DNA of 64,000 nucleotides from Rhodeus uyekii (Eukaryota; Chordata; Actinopteri; Cypriniformes; Acheilognathidae). The position numbers and the translations under genes were made by a program. How positions within the stretch are numbered: the stretch's first letter is position 1; each line of letters begins with the position of its first letter. Under the pieces are notes generated by a model. That model did no database searches. It was not told the origin of the DNA and saw only the letters and a program-made list of their open reading frames with translations. Location of the stretch: assembly GCA_037043235.1 (NCBI GenBank), contig JAWRVZ010000055.1, positions 248,001-312,000 of the forward strand, read 5' to 3'. Below, in pieces: positions 1 through 17,078 of the stretch.

Positions 1-3000
1 GCAGCTCTGCTTTTCGCCGTCTTGCCAGCATCTCTAATTGTACTTGCTTTAACACTCCTGGATAAACATTAAAATTAAGTTCCATCTATTAAACTGAGCT
101 ACATAAATTATTAACGACTTGGCACTTACCCTTTTTCTTTCTCTGTTTCAGTATCTGAGCTGTCTGATGACGACGATGATGAGGATGAAGATGAGGACGA
201 TGAAGAGGAAGATGATGAAGAACTTGAGCTGCTTTTCTGCTTCTTCTGCTGTTGGCCAGAGCTCTTATTCTCTGGTTTCCCATTCACTGAAGTCTTTCCT
301 TTCATTGATGGCTCGTGGTGTCGCTCCTGGACAGATGACGGGGACTGGCCTCTTAATTGGTCACCTGATAGAGCCCTGCCTTCTGATTGGTTGGTCGTTG
401 GAGATCTAGAACGGGCAGGAAGTTCACGGGAGTGAGAGCGTTGATTCAATTGGTTAGAAGAGAGACGAGTCTCACGAGGATGGGAGGGAGACGGATGTTT
501 GGAGTTCCTTTCTGGCTGCTTATTTCTTGTCTGTTGTTCAATTTCCCTAGATCTCTTTTTATCTTCATCTATTGACTTTACCCCTTTCATCTGTCGTTGA
601 GGAGAGGGCGAGGATGAAGAGGTCGAACTTGAGGAAGAGGATGAGGAGCGGCGTGGAGGAGTGGGAACTTTTGGCGGGGCCCTCCTCCTTTGTTCTTGCT
701 CTCGTTCCCGTTCTCTCTCCTGTTCACGCTGCCTCTCTCGCTCTCGATTCTTCCTCTCTTGCTCTCTCTCCCTTTCTCTAGAAAGAGAACGACTACTTCT
801 GCGCCGACGTACTGGAGAGGGTGAACGACGAAACCTAGATTTAAAGGGAGAAAGAGATAAACGTTGTAATAGCCATACTTACAAATAATTTGTTATTATG
901 AACTTAATTTAAAACTCTGATATAATTCTCAAATTAAAGGAACCACATGCCATGAAGACAATTTAACAGTGTAGCTCAAAAAACGCAATGGATTCACCCA
1001 AACAACAACAACAACAACAGTAAATACATTTTATATAATGATCGGTAAGCATTTCTTTTTGAAAAACATTAATACTTTGTGACAGTAAAGACAAGTAAAT
1101 CAAATAAATGTTGTTCTTTTGAGCTTTCCATTCAAATTATTTGAATGATTTGTAAGAAGGGATTTTGTTAAAGTCAACAACTTCTGGAGCTAACAAGAGG
1201 CCAAATACACAGCATTGTAACTACATGTATTCTGGAACAATGTCCTTTGGACAGGCGAGACAATAGTGGAGATGTTTGGCCATAATGCACAGCGCCAAGT
1301 TAGGTGAAAATTAAACGACCAAAGAGTCAAATGTGAATCCGACAGCTAAATCTTGGCCGGAATTGGGCCATGCAACAGAACAATGATCCCAAGCACATCA
1401 GCAAATCTACAACAGAATGGCTGAAAAAAAAAATAATCAAGGCGTTGCAATGGCCAAGTCAAAGTCCAGATCTCAACCTTATTGAAATGTTGTGGCGGGA
1501 CCTTAAGAGAGTTCTGCATAAATAGATACCCACAAACCTCAATGATCTGACGCAACATTGTAAAGAAGAACGGGTCAAAATTCCTCCAGAATGATAGTCA
1601 TACATAAACCGATTCCTTCAACTTATTGCTGGTAAAAATTTCTCTAAAGTATTTGATTCATATGGTGTCCACCCATATGATTCACCCATGGTTTTTCATT
1701 TTGGCTTTATTTTTGTTAAATAAATAATGGAACAGTACAGCATGTTATTTGTTATTCACTGATTTTACATTACCTAATTTTAAGACCTGATATTACTTTA
1801 TGATTTTTATTATGTTCTGACATTTAAAACCATTTTCTAAAGGGTGTTCTTTCTTTTCCACATGGCTGCATCTGCATATACAGATTGTGTGCATATATAT
1901 AGGGTTGTTGAGTACAACAGTGTCTTGCAGTGTGACATGGTAAAGCTATTTTTAAATATCCTATTACATGCATTAATGATATGTTTTAATCTATTTATAT
2001 ATAAATTAATTAAAACATATCATTAATGCATGTAATAGTGACTAAGTGCCTACTGTGACTAAGTTTAATGTTTAACTTTAGCTTTGCGGTAACAAAGTTA
2101 AACATTTGTATTAACCTGTAGGGAGGGCTTTGTCTTCTGGGACTCCGGGATCTGCTACTCCTCATCCTCCTCTCCCTGGAACGCTCTCGGTCTCTGTCTC
2201 CTGGCCTTGTTCTAAATCGGTCCCTCTCACGTTCTCGGAGACGTTCTCGGCTGCGATCCCGTCGGAAAGGGGATGAGTTTCGTAGAGGTGACTGTCTTCT
2301 TACTCCTCGTCTCGGACTGGGGGAATGTGAGCGTTGTGGGTCCTGATACTGTCGTGGTGGCGTGCGTTTTGGTGAAGGCCGAGATACCGTTTGTTTCACC
2401 TGCGACCTGTCGATCACTTCTTTTCCCCTCTGAGAGAAAGGCGACACGTCTTTCTTTCGGTCACTCAGTCGATCTTTTCCTCTGACAGGCGAGGGCCGTG
2501 ATGACTCGCGTTCCAGCTCTGGAGTATATCGCTCGCCTCCACGATCTCTGCTCTGAGTTTTGGTTTCTTCTGAAGGCGTGTCCCTGTCCCGGCCTCTCTG
2601 AGGGGGTGAAGGAGGCGGGCTGGAACTCTCTGTGGGAGTGTACCTTTCTTTTCCACGGTCTTTGGTTCCTGTGGGTGGAGGCGAGGAGTTCCCAGATCTC
2701 CGGTCTCTCTCCATGTCTCGTTGTCTCTTGTCAAGGTTGTCCTTTTTTCTCTGGGCCTCAGGAGGTGAGCTCTGTTTTTGTGTGGAAGGGTACACCTTGG
2801 CTACACCTTCATCACTCTCTCCATCCCGTCCTCTGTTCTCCTCTCTACGTGCAATAGCCTGAGCGATGATAGCATTAGGAACCAACTTACTAGCTGTGCT
2901 GGTGTCTGCTGAAATTTTCTTTTTCTTCTTTTCATCATCCGAGGAGGATGATGATGATGATGATGAAGAGGAGGAGGAGGAAGAGGAGGATGATGACGAC

Positions 3001-6000
3001 GATGAGGAGCTGTCACTGTCACTCTCACTGCTGCTACTACTGCTACTGCTGCTGCTACTACTACTAGCAGCTTTGTCTTTCTTCCCAGGCTTTTCCTTTT
3101 GAGTTTGTTTCTCTTTCTTTTGGTCTTGAGGACTCCTCTCCTGCCTCTTGTCTTCAATTTTCTTGTCTTTTTTGCCCACCTCTTGCTCACTTCCTCTGGC
3201 ACCTCGTCTGTCTTCAGGCTGACAGCTAAAGGAGGACTTTTTGTCTGATCGGGACACCTCTTGGCTTCTGGTTCGGCTTCTCTCCTTTTCTCTGTCACTC
3301 TCTCTAGCTTTTCTCAAAGCTTCTTCCTTCATCTCCTCCTCTCGTCTTCTGTCTTTTTCTCTCTGTTCTTCCCGCTCCTTCTCCAGTTCACGATCTCGTT
3401 CTTTTTGCCCTCCATTGGCATAAGGTGAACGTTTAGCAGGAGAAATGGAATCCCTAGATCGGTTTCGGTCTCGCTCCTTCCCTTTATCACTTTCCCGTCC
3501 TTGGTCATCTTTTCTATTAGACAGGATTGGTTCTCTATCACTATTCCTCTGTCTGTCTCTTACTCGGTCCCCATGGATCTCCATTTCCCTGTCCCTCAGG
3601 GAAGCTTCTTTCTCTCCACTGTGTCCCCTTCGTATTCTGTCTTTAGGTTGAGGAGACGGGGATGAGGATGCATCATGTTTTCTTTGACCTTTGTTCTTTC
3701 TACCATCATCCCCTTGGTTCTTGTCTCTCTGCAGTTTAGGAGTCGGAGAGCAAGATGAAGAGTCACGCCTTTTCCGCTGAGAGAGTTTCTGTCTTTCTTC
3801 GCTCCGTTGTCTTCGGTCTCGCTGCTGCTTACGTGTTGGAGATGGTGAAGAGGAGTTTTGTCTTGTCTGAGGGGGTTTCTCCCTCTCTTCATTCTGTGGT
3901 CGTCTATCCCGCCTCTGCTTTGGTGGAGGAGATGGTGATGAAGAGTGTTTTCTTTGAGGTTTTTGTTGTTCTCTCTCACGCTCTCTGCCTTTGTCTCTTC
4001 TGTTGTTCTCAGGGGTTCTTGAGCGTCTTGGTGACCTCTAAAAGTGGAGAAGACAAAGAATTAGAGCAATGCAAAACTAAATATATTTTTTAAAACCAAC
4101 TACTTAGAGGTTTGCCCAATCAATTGCTTGACTAATTTGGCTCAAGGAAGGCCTGAATAATTATATCAGTCATTTGCATGACAGGATCCTGTGTTAAATG
4201 CAGAGATCTCCTGTGTTAGATGCTGAGAATTATTTTTTTTAAATGTTGGACTATTTTAAATTTGACCAACTATATTAAAACAATGCTTGTGGCGAAGCTC
4301 TCAAAAAACTAGCAAAAGCGTTTGACTTTAACATGGACATGTAATAAAATCCACACTGTAATATGTTTACTACAAAAATAATATATAAATAAGTTTAAGG
4401 TAAGGCAACAAGAAATATATTTATATATAATTTAACTACAAAAACTCACAAATAAAATGAAAGGAACAGATCAGATTAAACAAATACAGGGTGCATATGC
4501 TTCTATGTAAAGAACTAATTAATTACCTCTCTGACTTCCAACCTCTTTGGACTTTCTTCCATATGGCCACGGCGCCTCCTGTCAGGGGATCTTCCTTTCC
4601 TCCCCTCATCTGGACGAGAATCTGATTTATTCTGCTGCTTCCCTCTTTGAGGGGATTGGCTGAAAACAAAAGGCATACATGTTCACGTGAACCTGAATTT
4701 TTAGACCTCAAACGAGCAAAAATTTGTGCATTTTCCATTTAAATAAATCTAATTAATGGGAAAATGTTGGAAAGTTTCTGCAAATGCTACAAGAAAAAAG
4801 ATCAACAATTCAACGTAAATAGTTAACCGTTATTACTATAAAATGACAATAACAACAAAACCAAAAAATAATAGACCCTTTTCACATGACGTCACGCAAC
4901 TTCCGTTTTAACTCAAAGCAGGGTATCTTTACTTCCGTTTAGCCGCAAGCGCGTTCAGGTGAATGCAGGAACTGGCTAACTAACAACACGAAAAGTAAAG
5001 GTTATAGTAATAATAATAATGTTTACGTATTTATAGGTTTCTGTGTTTTAGTTCGTTTGATAATGTTAATGATTATTTCCAGTTTACAACTCTTTAACAT
5101 GTGCGTGAACTGGATGGTAAAGTAGGCTAGTTTGCAGCAATATGCATCGCTCTCAGCCCGTGTTGCCTGAAGTTTACTAATAAGTTTTAACTTTTTATAT
5201 TATGTATTCCCGCACAGTTGTTTAGGATGACTCGCTCTTAATCCAATCTAACTGTATCTAAACCATTGTCATATTCTGATGAGATTTATTATTCCTCTTT
5301 ACCGGTCCATCTTTCAACAGTTCCCCACCATCAAGCATTTGACAGTCTTCTTGTCGATGCTATTGTATATATAGTGTTCCTTGTTGTTCAATAAATAAAT
5401 TAAAAAACTTTTATGTGGCAGTAAATTAATTTTATAACATTCATGGCCTTATGGTAATGCTCCATATTGGAATGTTTATAATGTGTTTGATCTGCACAAT
5501 TTATGTTTGCAGTGTTTACACCGAACCCAAATATATTCAGTGACTGTATATTGTGTTCAATAAACATCATACATTTGTGATAAGCTGTTGCCCTCAATAT
5601 TTTACTGTTTAAAATTGCATTTCCTGTTGTCAAAATTCTACAAAAAAGGACAACGTCAAAGAAGTTTGTTTGAAACCTTTGCCAATTTATTAATAAAACA
5701 ACTCACATGTACAGAAGTATTCACAGCCTTTGCCGTGACACTCGGTTGGATCCTGAAAAGCCACTCTTACTGCCATTTGCATTGTACAGTGTATATTTCA
5801 CAACGGTTTGGGCACAATTCTTGGACTTCTTTGGTAACGGTTTGTATCCTTTATCAAGTTTAGAACGTGTTGTAAGCGAAATTGTGTCCGAAAGTCGCTG
5901 TACATCATAGACGCATGTAAGGCAGATGTAGAAAGGGACTGTGTAAACTTAACCGCGTTCACTATGACGGCCGGCGGAAGTAAAGATACCCTGCTTTGAG

Positions 6001-9000
6001 TTAAAACGGAAGTTGCGTGACGTCATTGTGAAAAGGGTCTATAGAGCCATTTTGAGTCATGTTACCTGCGAGCTGGGCTGGATGATGCACTCTGGTGTTT
6101 TCGACTCTTATTGGGAGGGCTCACATCCTCACCCCTTTTTCTCTTTCTTTTGGATGTCTCTCTTTCATCTGATGAACTGTTGCAAGATAAATGATAAAAA
6201 TTAAATGTAAATAAAGAACATGTCTCTGTTCAGGTAACTTAAAACGATGCGTAGAAAACCTACCTCTCAGTGTCACTCTTCACCGACTCCTGCCTAGAAG
6301 CAAAGATTTTTGTTATTAAAATAAAAATATATACATATCTACCACATCTACACTGGACCATAGCAAAGCGAACATAGTAAACCCATTTGCTCTTTGTAGT
6401 AGAACGAGTGGAATATGTCAAAAACAGAACAGGCACTGGTTTACTCTCAGGAATTTGTTGTATAAAGTTGTGCCTTATCCAGCAAAGAAAGCATTACTGA
6501 CTTTTACAGACTAATTTTGCTTTTGTCGCATTGCCCGTGTCTGGTGTAGGCACTGTGTTGGGGGAGAGTAGGGCAAGATGCATCACCACTTAATAAATGG
6601 TGAAAATGTGTCACTGAACATAAATCAAACATTTTAATTACTAATCAATAATAAACCAAAAAAAAACAGAAAAAAAGCACAGTTTGCTTTTGACTGGCTA
6701 CATGACCGGTAAAATAAATTCTCAATGGAAATGTATCCAGGTCAACAAATATTTATTAAAAATGATATTGTGTTAAACATGAACTCTCAAAATGGTAGCT
6801 GAGGGGTAAAGTTTGTTTGACTGAAAGTATTTCAGTTAAAAGTGATACTACAATTTTACCATCATATGCAGATATTCAGATTATTAAACCTTCTCCTGGC
6901 CAGTTTGAGAACAATGAGAACACATGAGAACAATTTACAAGTACAAAAAAACATTCACACATTCATCCATGTGATTTGATATGGTTCATATAACTCATAC
7001 AGACTCAAATAAATGTAATAAAATTCATTTAGGTATATTAATTTTACCCAATTTCTTTTTGCCTAGAGGGCAACAGAGATAATTAACAACATACTGTTAT
7101 GTAACGGAACAAAGGTATTAAATTAAACCTTTTCTTTTTCTTCCTCTTGTCCTTTTTCTTTTCTTGCCGAGGGGAAGGTGAGCGGCTCTCAGAGCTAAGA
7201 GTGAAAATTGATTCATTAATACATTATTCTTTTTAAAATCCAAATTCCTCCTCCATTTTCCAGTTTACCTTTCTCTGCCTTTGTTTTTCTTTTTCTTCTT
7301 CTTCCGGCTCTTTTTTTGCTCAGGAGAGGAATCTGAACCATCAGACACAATGATCCTGGAAAAAAGAGAGAGGAGAAATAGATCAGTAAGTACACCAGAT
7401 ATGGTACAACAAAAAGGGTTTGACTTATGAAAGTTATGATACGCAATTATGAGTCAAGCTCTTTTATCTCAAAAGATAAAGTAAAAAGTGATTCCTTGAG
7501 ACTCCTTCATCTACTCACTGGTACTTCTGCTGCTTCTCTCTTTCCAGCCTCTCCTGCTCCCGCTTCTCCTTCTCTCGCTCCTTCCGATCAGGATGAAAGG
7601 ATGAGCCATCGACGTAGTCAGAGCTGATACCGAACGCTTCTCTCAGACGGTCATTTTTTTGCTGGTTAGCAGCTGCCAGAGCATGAGTCTCAGTCACACT
7701 GTTAAAAATAACAAAATTTGGATTAAAAAGTAAAATTAATAATAAAAAAAAACTATTAGCAATGTACAGAAAAGGGCCATCATAAACACCTCAATGTCCG
7801 TTTGAATGGTCTGAAGTAATACTCACACTGGCTTCTCTGTTGGAGCAGGTGCAGGTTCTTCTCTTTCTTGCAGCATCAAACGAAAAGTGGTGACTTTCTC
7901 TTCAATCTCCTCTGCAGAATACCTGCCACACAGGAGGGACTGGTCAGAGGTCACTTAAGATCTCTTTGCTGATTAAGAATGATCAATGACATGAAGCCAT
8001 GTTTTTGTCTCTTATGCTCACCAAGGAATCATTCATTTGATAAAATAATACATCAAGGAATACAGTGAAGTTCACTTATCTCGACTCACAGTTAACTCGC
8101 CAACCCTATTATGTCGACGTGTCTTAGCATTTTCTTATCGGTTATGTCGATTATTTTATGTTGCCGAATCCTAATATCTCGAGCACAAAAGAGGGACAAA
8201 TTCGCCACTTCACATGGTTATCTTGTGACTAATGATCGTACCTAGTTCACTGCGCATGTGCCAAGTTTGCGTTGCACGTGGATCGCGGTCCGTATGGTCG
8301 CTCTGTCAGTGACTCACGCGCAGGACTCTCTGAAGTGAAAGCACATTCACATTCTTACGAGAGCTGCCGTGGGTCTACCCACATCCCAAAGCCTCATCCA
8401 CTTCTGTGTGCACATAAAGCCCACCTTCTCTGATTTGATTGGTTTTCTGAAATATTTTGACATTGGTCAGTAACAAGCGGTTACCGACCAATGAGTATGA
8501 GGTTTAGATAAACACACACACACAAACATCCCTGTTTCTGTTCTGACGCGCGCTCTGCTCAGCAGCGCTGCGGATTGAAGAACCCGGTTGTTAAAAGATG
8601 AGACGTAGCCGAACTTGTTGAGAAAGCACATTAGACAGGCAGAACACAAGAAGATATGCAATCTAGTACAGCGTGATGAACTCACGAATATGTTATGACT
8701 GTTTACACTGTGAGCGAAAATGTGTTTGCAATGTTGGAGAATATAATTAAAGATTTGTATTGAGAATCAAAGGTGTTTTTTATTGTATTCTGGTGAATAT
8801 CTGCTGTTAGTTGGTGCACATATGCGGTGTACATTTTTATAGCATGCCGATCGCTTCATCAAATAAATCGCCATATTTGCTGTTGGTTATCTCGATGCTT
8901 TTTTTGCAACCGAGGTCGTCGACATAACTGGGTTCCACTGTACTGTAAAATATTACTATAAATGATAACAACTATTCCCTGTTTTAGGGAATAGTTTTTG

Positions 9001-9583
9001 AATAGTTTACAACTATTCAACTATTCCCTGTTTTAACACACTTTATTTGTGTGATGCCAAAGCTGATTTTTCAGGCAAATAAGCTTTTCAGGCCTAATAA
9101 GCTGATTTGGTGTTTCGTAATAGAAACATTTACTGCTTCAATTTTAAACTTTTTTTCGGAGCGGACAGATAAAGTACAGAACTTGCATTTGTTGGGACTG
9201 ACATATTGCCTAATGTAAATTTGATACTGAAAGCTCAGGAGTCATTGAGAGGAAATACGTAATCTAAATGCTCCAAGTACAGATCATGAACGCTAATCTG
9301 AAGATAATTCTTTCTACGATTTCATCTCATCTTACCCCTGCTCCTCCATCATGTCCTGCAGCTCAGCACATTTCACCTCCAGCTGTCTCTTCCTCTGGTG
9401 CTCTAGGATTTCAGCATTAGGTTGTCTGTTAAGCTGGCTCTCCAGTCTCTCTCTGTCCTTCTCATCCCGCTCTCCTCCACGCTCATCCCGGCTCCTCTTC
9501 ACACGTACGCTGGAGAGATTTCGCTGAACATAGCCATTCGTGCCACTGCCTCGCGGCGTGGTCAGCCCAATACCGTTATACAT
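1..9583 (-). CDS. srrm2: srrm2, serine/arginine repetitive matrix protein 2 (3' end outside window)
   Basis: Spliceosome-associated RS-domain scaffold of nuclear speckles and the catalytic spliceosome. Coding exons, read from the start: 9583-9336, 7922-7827, 7698-7519, 7355-7269, 7194-7129, 6293-6264, 6176-6066, 4659-4527, 4037-2116, 834-130, and a probable exon from 55 that runs off the window. Every junction is GT-AG and the phases join without a stop. The N-terminus MYNGIGLTTPRGSGTNGYVQ is the SRRM2 cwf21-type start, followed by the conserved helix ending MMEEQG and then KVTTFRLML and the AFGISSDYVDGSSF block. The remainder is Arg/Ser/Glu/Lys low complexity, with long serine runs in the 1922-nt and 705-nt exons. 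The exon starting at 55 is the weakest part of the model. Upstream is a non-coding exon at about 11151. Introns are loaded with transposons. The gene name is certain from the N-terminus; the exact tail is not visible. Confidence 0.95.
1225..1830 (+). mobile_element. Tc1-like transposon relic in srrm2 intron
   Basis: Plus-strand text reads as a decayed Tc1 transposase: an EMFGHNAQRQV-like piece at about 1270 and WPSQSPDLNLIEMLWRDLKR at about 1450-1510, with frame breaks between. The same family, in opposite orientation, is at 19.44-20.05 kb. Boundaries are approximate and terminal repeats were not resolved. It is non-functional. Confidence 0.75.
1961..2038. repeat. Perfect 30-bp inverted repeat (hairpin) in srrm2 intron
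   Basis: Bases 1961-1990 and 2009-2038 are exact reverse complements (30 of 30), separated by an 18-base AT-rich spacer. The right arm lies about 77 bases from the donor end of the 1.9-kb srrm2 exon. It may be a short palindromic MITE or a cruciform-prone AT palindrome. Confidence 0.85.
4872..6041. mobile_element. Inverted-repeat DNA transposon, about 1.17 kb, non-autonomous
   Basis: The ends are near-perfect inverted repeats of about 66 bp: TAGACCCTTTTCACATGACG at the left, and its mirror ending GTGAAAAGGGTCTA at the right (the right arm has one extra A). TA occurs at both outer ends, compatible with a TA target duplication. I see no transposase motif inside. The right end sits only 24 bases from the srrm2 exon at 6066-6176. 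The superfamily was not identified. Confidence 0.85.
8061..8942 (+). mobile_element. TA-flanked inverted-repeat element, copy A
   Basis: It begins TACAGTGAAGTTCACTTATC and ends GGGTTCCACTGTA, an imperfect terminal inverted repeat with TA at both ends. The interior shares long blocks (GAGCACAAAAGAGGGACAAA, CACTTCACATGGT, TAGTTCACTGCGCA) with copies at 48402-49528 and 58332-59301. This is the style of non-autonomous Tc1/mariner or pogo/Tigger elements. It lies in a srrm2 intron. Confidence 0.8.
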
Positions 9584-9888
9584 CTCTGCTCTAGGAGGTC
9601 AGGAAAAAGAGAACTTGTCAGTGAGCAGTGATTTTTAAATTGCCTTGAACAAAAGTACTTGCTACATGAATAATGTAAATAAATGAATGCTGATGGGAGA
9701 CATTATGGCACCTTCTGCATTTGTGCAAGCTATTACACAAATATTAGACATGCTTCTCGTTTTTCCTTGACATATCGTTGCTAAAAAAAACAAAAAAACA
9801 GTTTGATGTGTCACAAACTGATCACAGTGCAACAAAAACATTAAACAAATGAGAAAAGAACAAACTAAGGGGCAGACTTGATATTGCA

Positions 9889-11100
9889 AAAACGCAAGTC
9901 TTGAGTGGATTTATTCATTTAACCCTCAGAGACCCTAGCAGAACTACAATGGTCGTATGGCATTATAGAATTATTGAAGTAATTATATAATACGACAAAA
10001 GTAGATGTCACTGAAATGCATCACAAAAACAGTTTTGATGGGGGGGAAAAATTGCATATTTTGCATATAAAACAGAATAAAGTCACAAACTTGCACAAGT
10101 CAGTTGATAATTACCAACGCTTTTGGAACAAATGTATCCATTTACAAAGTGTTTTGATATCGAACACTTTATTTTATTTCCATGCATCAGGTCACAGGAA
10201 ATTGAACATACATAAAGGATGAAATTTAGCCCAAAATAATGCTGTGTATTACGATTCAGTTTCATTGTATTTACACACAATAGAAATTATGATAATTGCA
10301 TCTTTTCAGACCGGTCATGTCACCATTTGATATGAAAATTACATAAATTAAATGGTCAAATAGTGAAATTTTCTTCTTACTGGTTGAGATTGGTATGGTT
10401 ATTTTAAAAATGTGTGTGCCGAATTGTGTTGGAAGCAAAACATGTGAAATGTGACAAAGCTTTTCCTAATGTTTTACAACAAACATCTTTCTGAAGACGA
10501 TGCATATCAATACTTGGGTCTCTGAGGGTCCATGTGCTGAGAGTCACTAAACACATTAGTACAGAAATAGACAGATTCAGCACTTTAAGACATGGCGAGG
10601 CTGGGGAGCGTCTGAATTACTCTCCAGCTCATGAAACCACACGAGTATGGAAAGTAAAGCAGTTTTTTTAAGGATGTAAGCCAGACAACTCAAGTGTAAT
10701 TATTTATAGGTCATTTACAGACACTTGTGTTGTTGTGTACTAAACAAATGATCGAATATATGTCGAAAGGCATGACAATGAAACACAATAAGAGAGCATT
10801 TAAGTCGCGTTAAATCCCATAATATGCCAATCATGCTGCCTATGTAGGCAGTTCACTGTATTTAAATACAGAGACGCTGTGGCGCGGTCACAAGATGAAG
10901 CAGGAGTCTTACACCAGGAGCAGGCCGAGGCCTTCTGTTCTGCTCATACTTCCTGCACACACACCACCGCCCGCCGATTCACTTTCACCATTAGGATTTA
11001 TTTAATACACACAAAATGCCCCCAGTGTTTACTTGAATAAGAAGTAATCTGCGTTGTGTAGCCGCGTTGTACGTGTCTTTGGGCTAACAGGCTCCGAGCA
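9889..11100. other. srrm2 first intron, no further gene seen
   Basis: AT-rich intronic sequence between the non-coding exon and the start-codon exon. No coding potential with conserved motifs was recognised on either strand. Confidence 0.5.
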
Positions 11101-11150
11101 CAGCACAAGCTAACTGTTCATTAAGCTTCTGTAACGTGTGCGATACGTAC

Positions 11151-11400
11151 CTCTGTGATCCCGCTCACGGAGAGAACAAAAGTAGAACCGTTACAGACCG
11201 AAGACCGAAACAATGTGGCACTGCCTGCGGACACTCAGCGAATCTATATCAAATAATCCTTGTAAAATAAAAACGATGTGCGTTGCGTTGGCCAGAATGA
11301 ACAGGTAACGCTCATTTGGACGTCATCATTACGTCATCGTGACGACCTCGCGAGAAAATTCGGGGAATGACGGTAGACTACATTTCCCACAATTCCATTC
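11151..11400 (-). promoter_or_regulatory. srrm2: srrm2 non-coding first exon and promoter
   Basis: A strong donor (GTACGT on the minus strand) at 11150-11145 closes a GC-rich exon starting at 11151, which can splice to the coding-start exon ending at 9590. Just upstream are CRE-like sites (CGTCA cluster, about 11320-11345), a TCGCGAGA motif at about 11348-11355, and ACTACATTTCCCACAATTC at about 11377, which resembles the ZNF143/SBS element of housekeeping promoters. The transcription start is inferred, at about 11.25-11.35 kb. No divergent gene was found on the other side. Confidence 0.6.
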
Positions 11401-12007
11401 ACTCGCTTTGCAAGTTCAAGTGCTCTTTTTGTTCTTCTAAAGTAAGATTTTTTTAAGAAAAGGAATATATAGTTGTAAAATATAACATTATAAAACACAT
11501 TCATGATTTGATGACCCCAGATATTTGAATGGTAGTGTATTTTATGATCTCCAAAATTTGTATTGACAGTAAAATAGCGGAAAATAATTAGTAGTTTGTA
11601 CCTGGCTTAGTTTTCATTGTGAAGTAAAAAACACACAGAATAAGCCTCACACAATATGATTTTTAAAATGTAAGTACTGTTTTGTGGCTTTTAGAAGTAA
11701 AAAACACACAGAATAGCCTCGCACAATATGAATTTTAGTATTTAAGTATTGTTTTGTGGCTTTCAGTCAACAGTCCACAAAACACTATTTTGTATGTACT
11801 GTAATATATAGTTTGTAAAAAGCAGTATGTCAAATGAATATGATATCTGAATACACAGTATTTGAGAAACATTAGGCAAGCAGCGCATTGCATTGCATCT
11901 GCTTTGATTGTAAAGTAATGAATCATTGGACACAATCACAGCACTTTATAAAACTTTAATTTTTTTAATAAAACTTTTAAAAAACGACACAAATTATACA
12001 AATATTA

Positions 12008-16099
<4,092 letters not shown>

Positions 16100-17078
16100 G
16101 GTTATTCAATATCGCACTCTCAAAACGACCACATTAATTGTAAACGCAAAACTATTAACAGCAAATCACGACTATATGCTCGAGCACAATCAAAACAGAC
16201 GATAAACAAAAATGACGATCAAGTCACTGACGATATTTCATGTAGTTTTCATCCACACAGTTTGATCTTCCAAAACAAACTTGACTTCCAAAAAGGGTAT
16301 TGTTTTGATAAATCTCCCCCCCCATCCCCTCAGTAGGAGCATCCATCTAAATTTTGACCCCATGAATGCATGTGTGACCCCTAATCACAGTCTAAATAAT
16401 ATTATTCTCATGGAACTCAAAATAGGAAGAAGTGAAAAACGTGCTTGAGGAGATGACATCACAGGCATACATTATAAAAACCAGCACAGTAGAATGATTT
16501 CTGAAGCATCATGTGACACCGAAGACTGGAGTAGACATTCAGCTTTGCCATCGCAGCAATAAATGAAATGAAATGTCTCTCTCTCTCTCTCTATAAAGTG
16601 GTATCAAACACAGCATCAATTATGTGATTATGCTGGGGGTGTAGGACCCCGTGGTAAGAGGAAAAGGTACTGTGCATTGTGTTGTGATAAAAATAGACAG
16701 GATGTTTATGAACTTTGGTGTGAGAGAATAAAGAAAGGGAAACATTAATTGCAATAAACAAATTAAACCAGGCATGTTATGGATCCTCAAAATCCTTTTT
16801 ACCCCATATATACTCGCAGAGTTGACAAAGAATGGAATCACCAGCATACTTTCTGAGAAAGTTTTATTTTTTTATTACAGTGCAAGCAACACAACATTTC
16901 CCTGCACAAACATAAGTAAAATATCAAAGACTTTCTTTTGCCTAGATTATGTATATACTGTATTTTATGGTTTCTGAAACCAAATATACAGCACTAATCT
17001 GTATATTATATATGCAGCGATCCCGCAATTCACATTGCCTTATTGTGAAGTGTTTAGCTCTGGTTCTCACTCTAAGCC

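Noticed and set aside
2273..3651. Several open frames on the plus strand opposite the big srrm2 exon, including acidic and Ser/Leu-rich proteins
   Set aside because: They mirror the RS- and Ser-rich coding exon on the minus strand. The minus frame is supported by conserved exons and phase.
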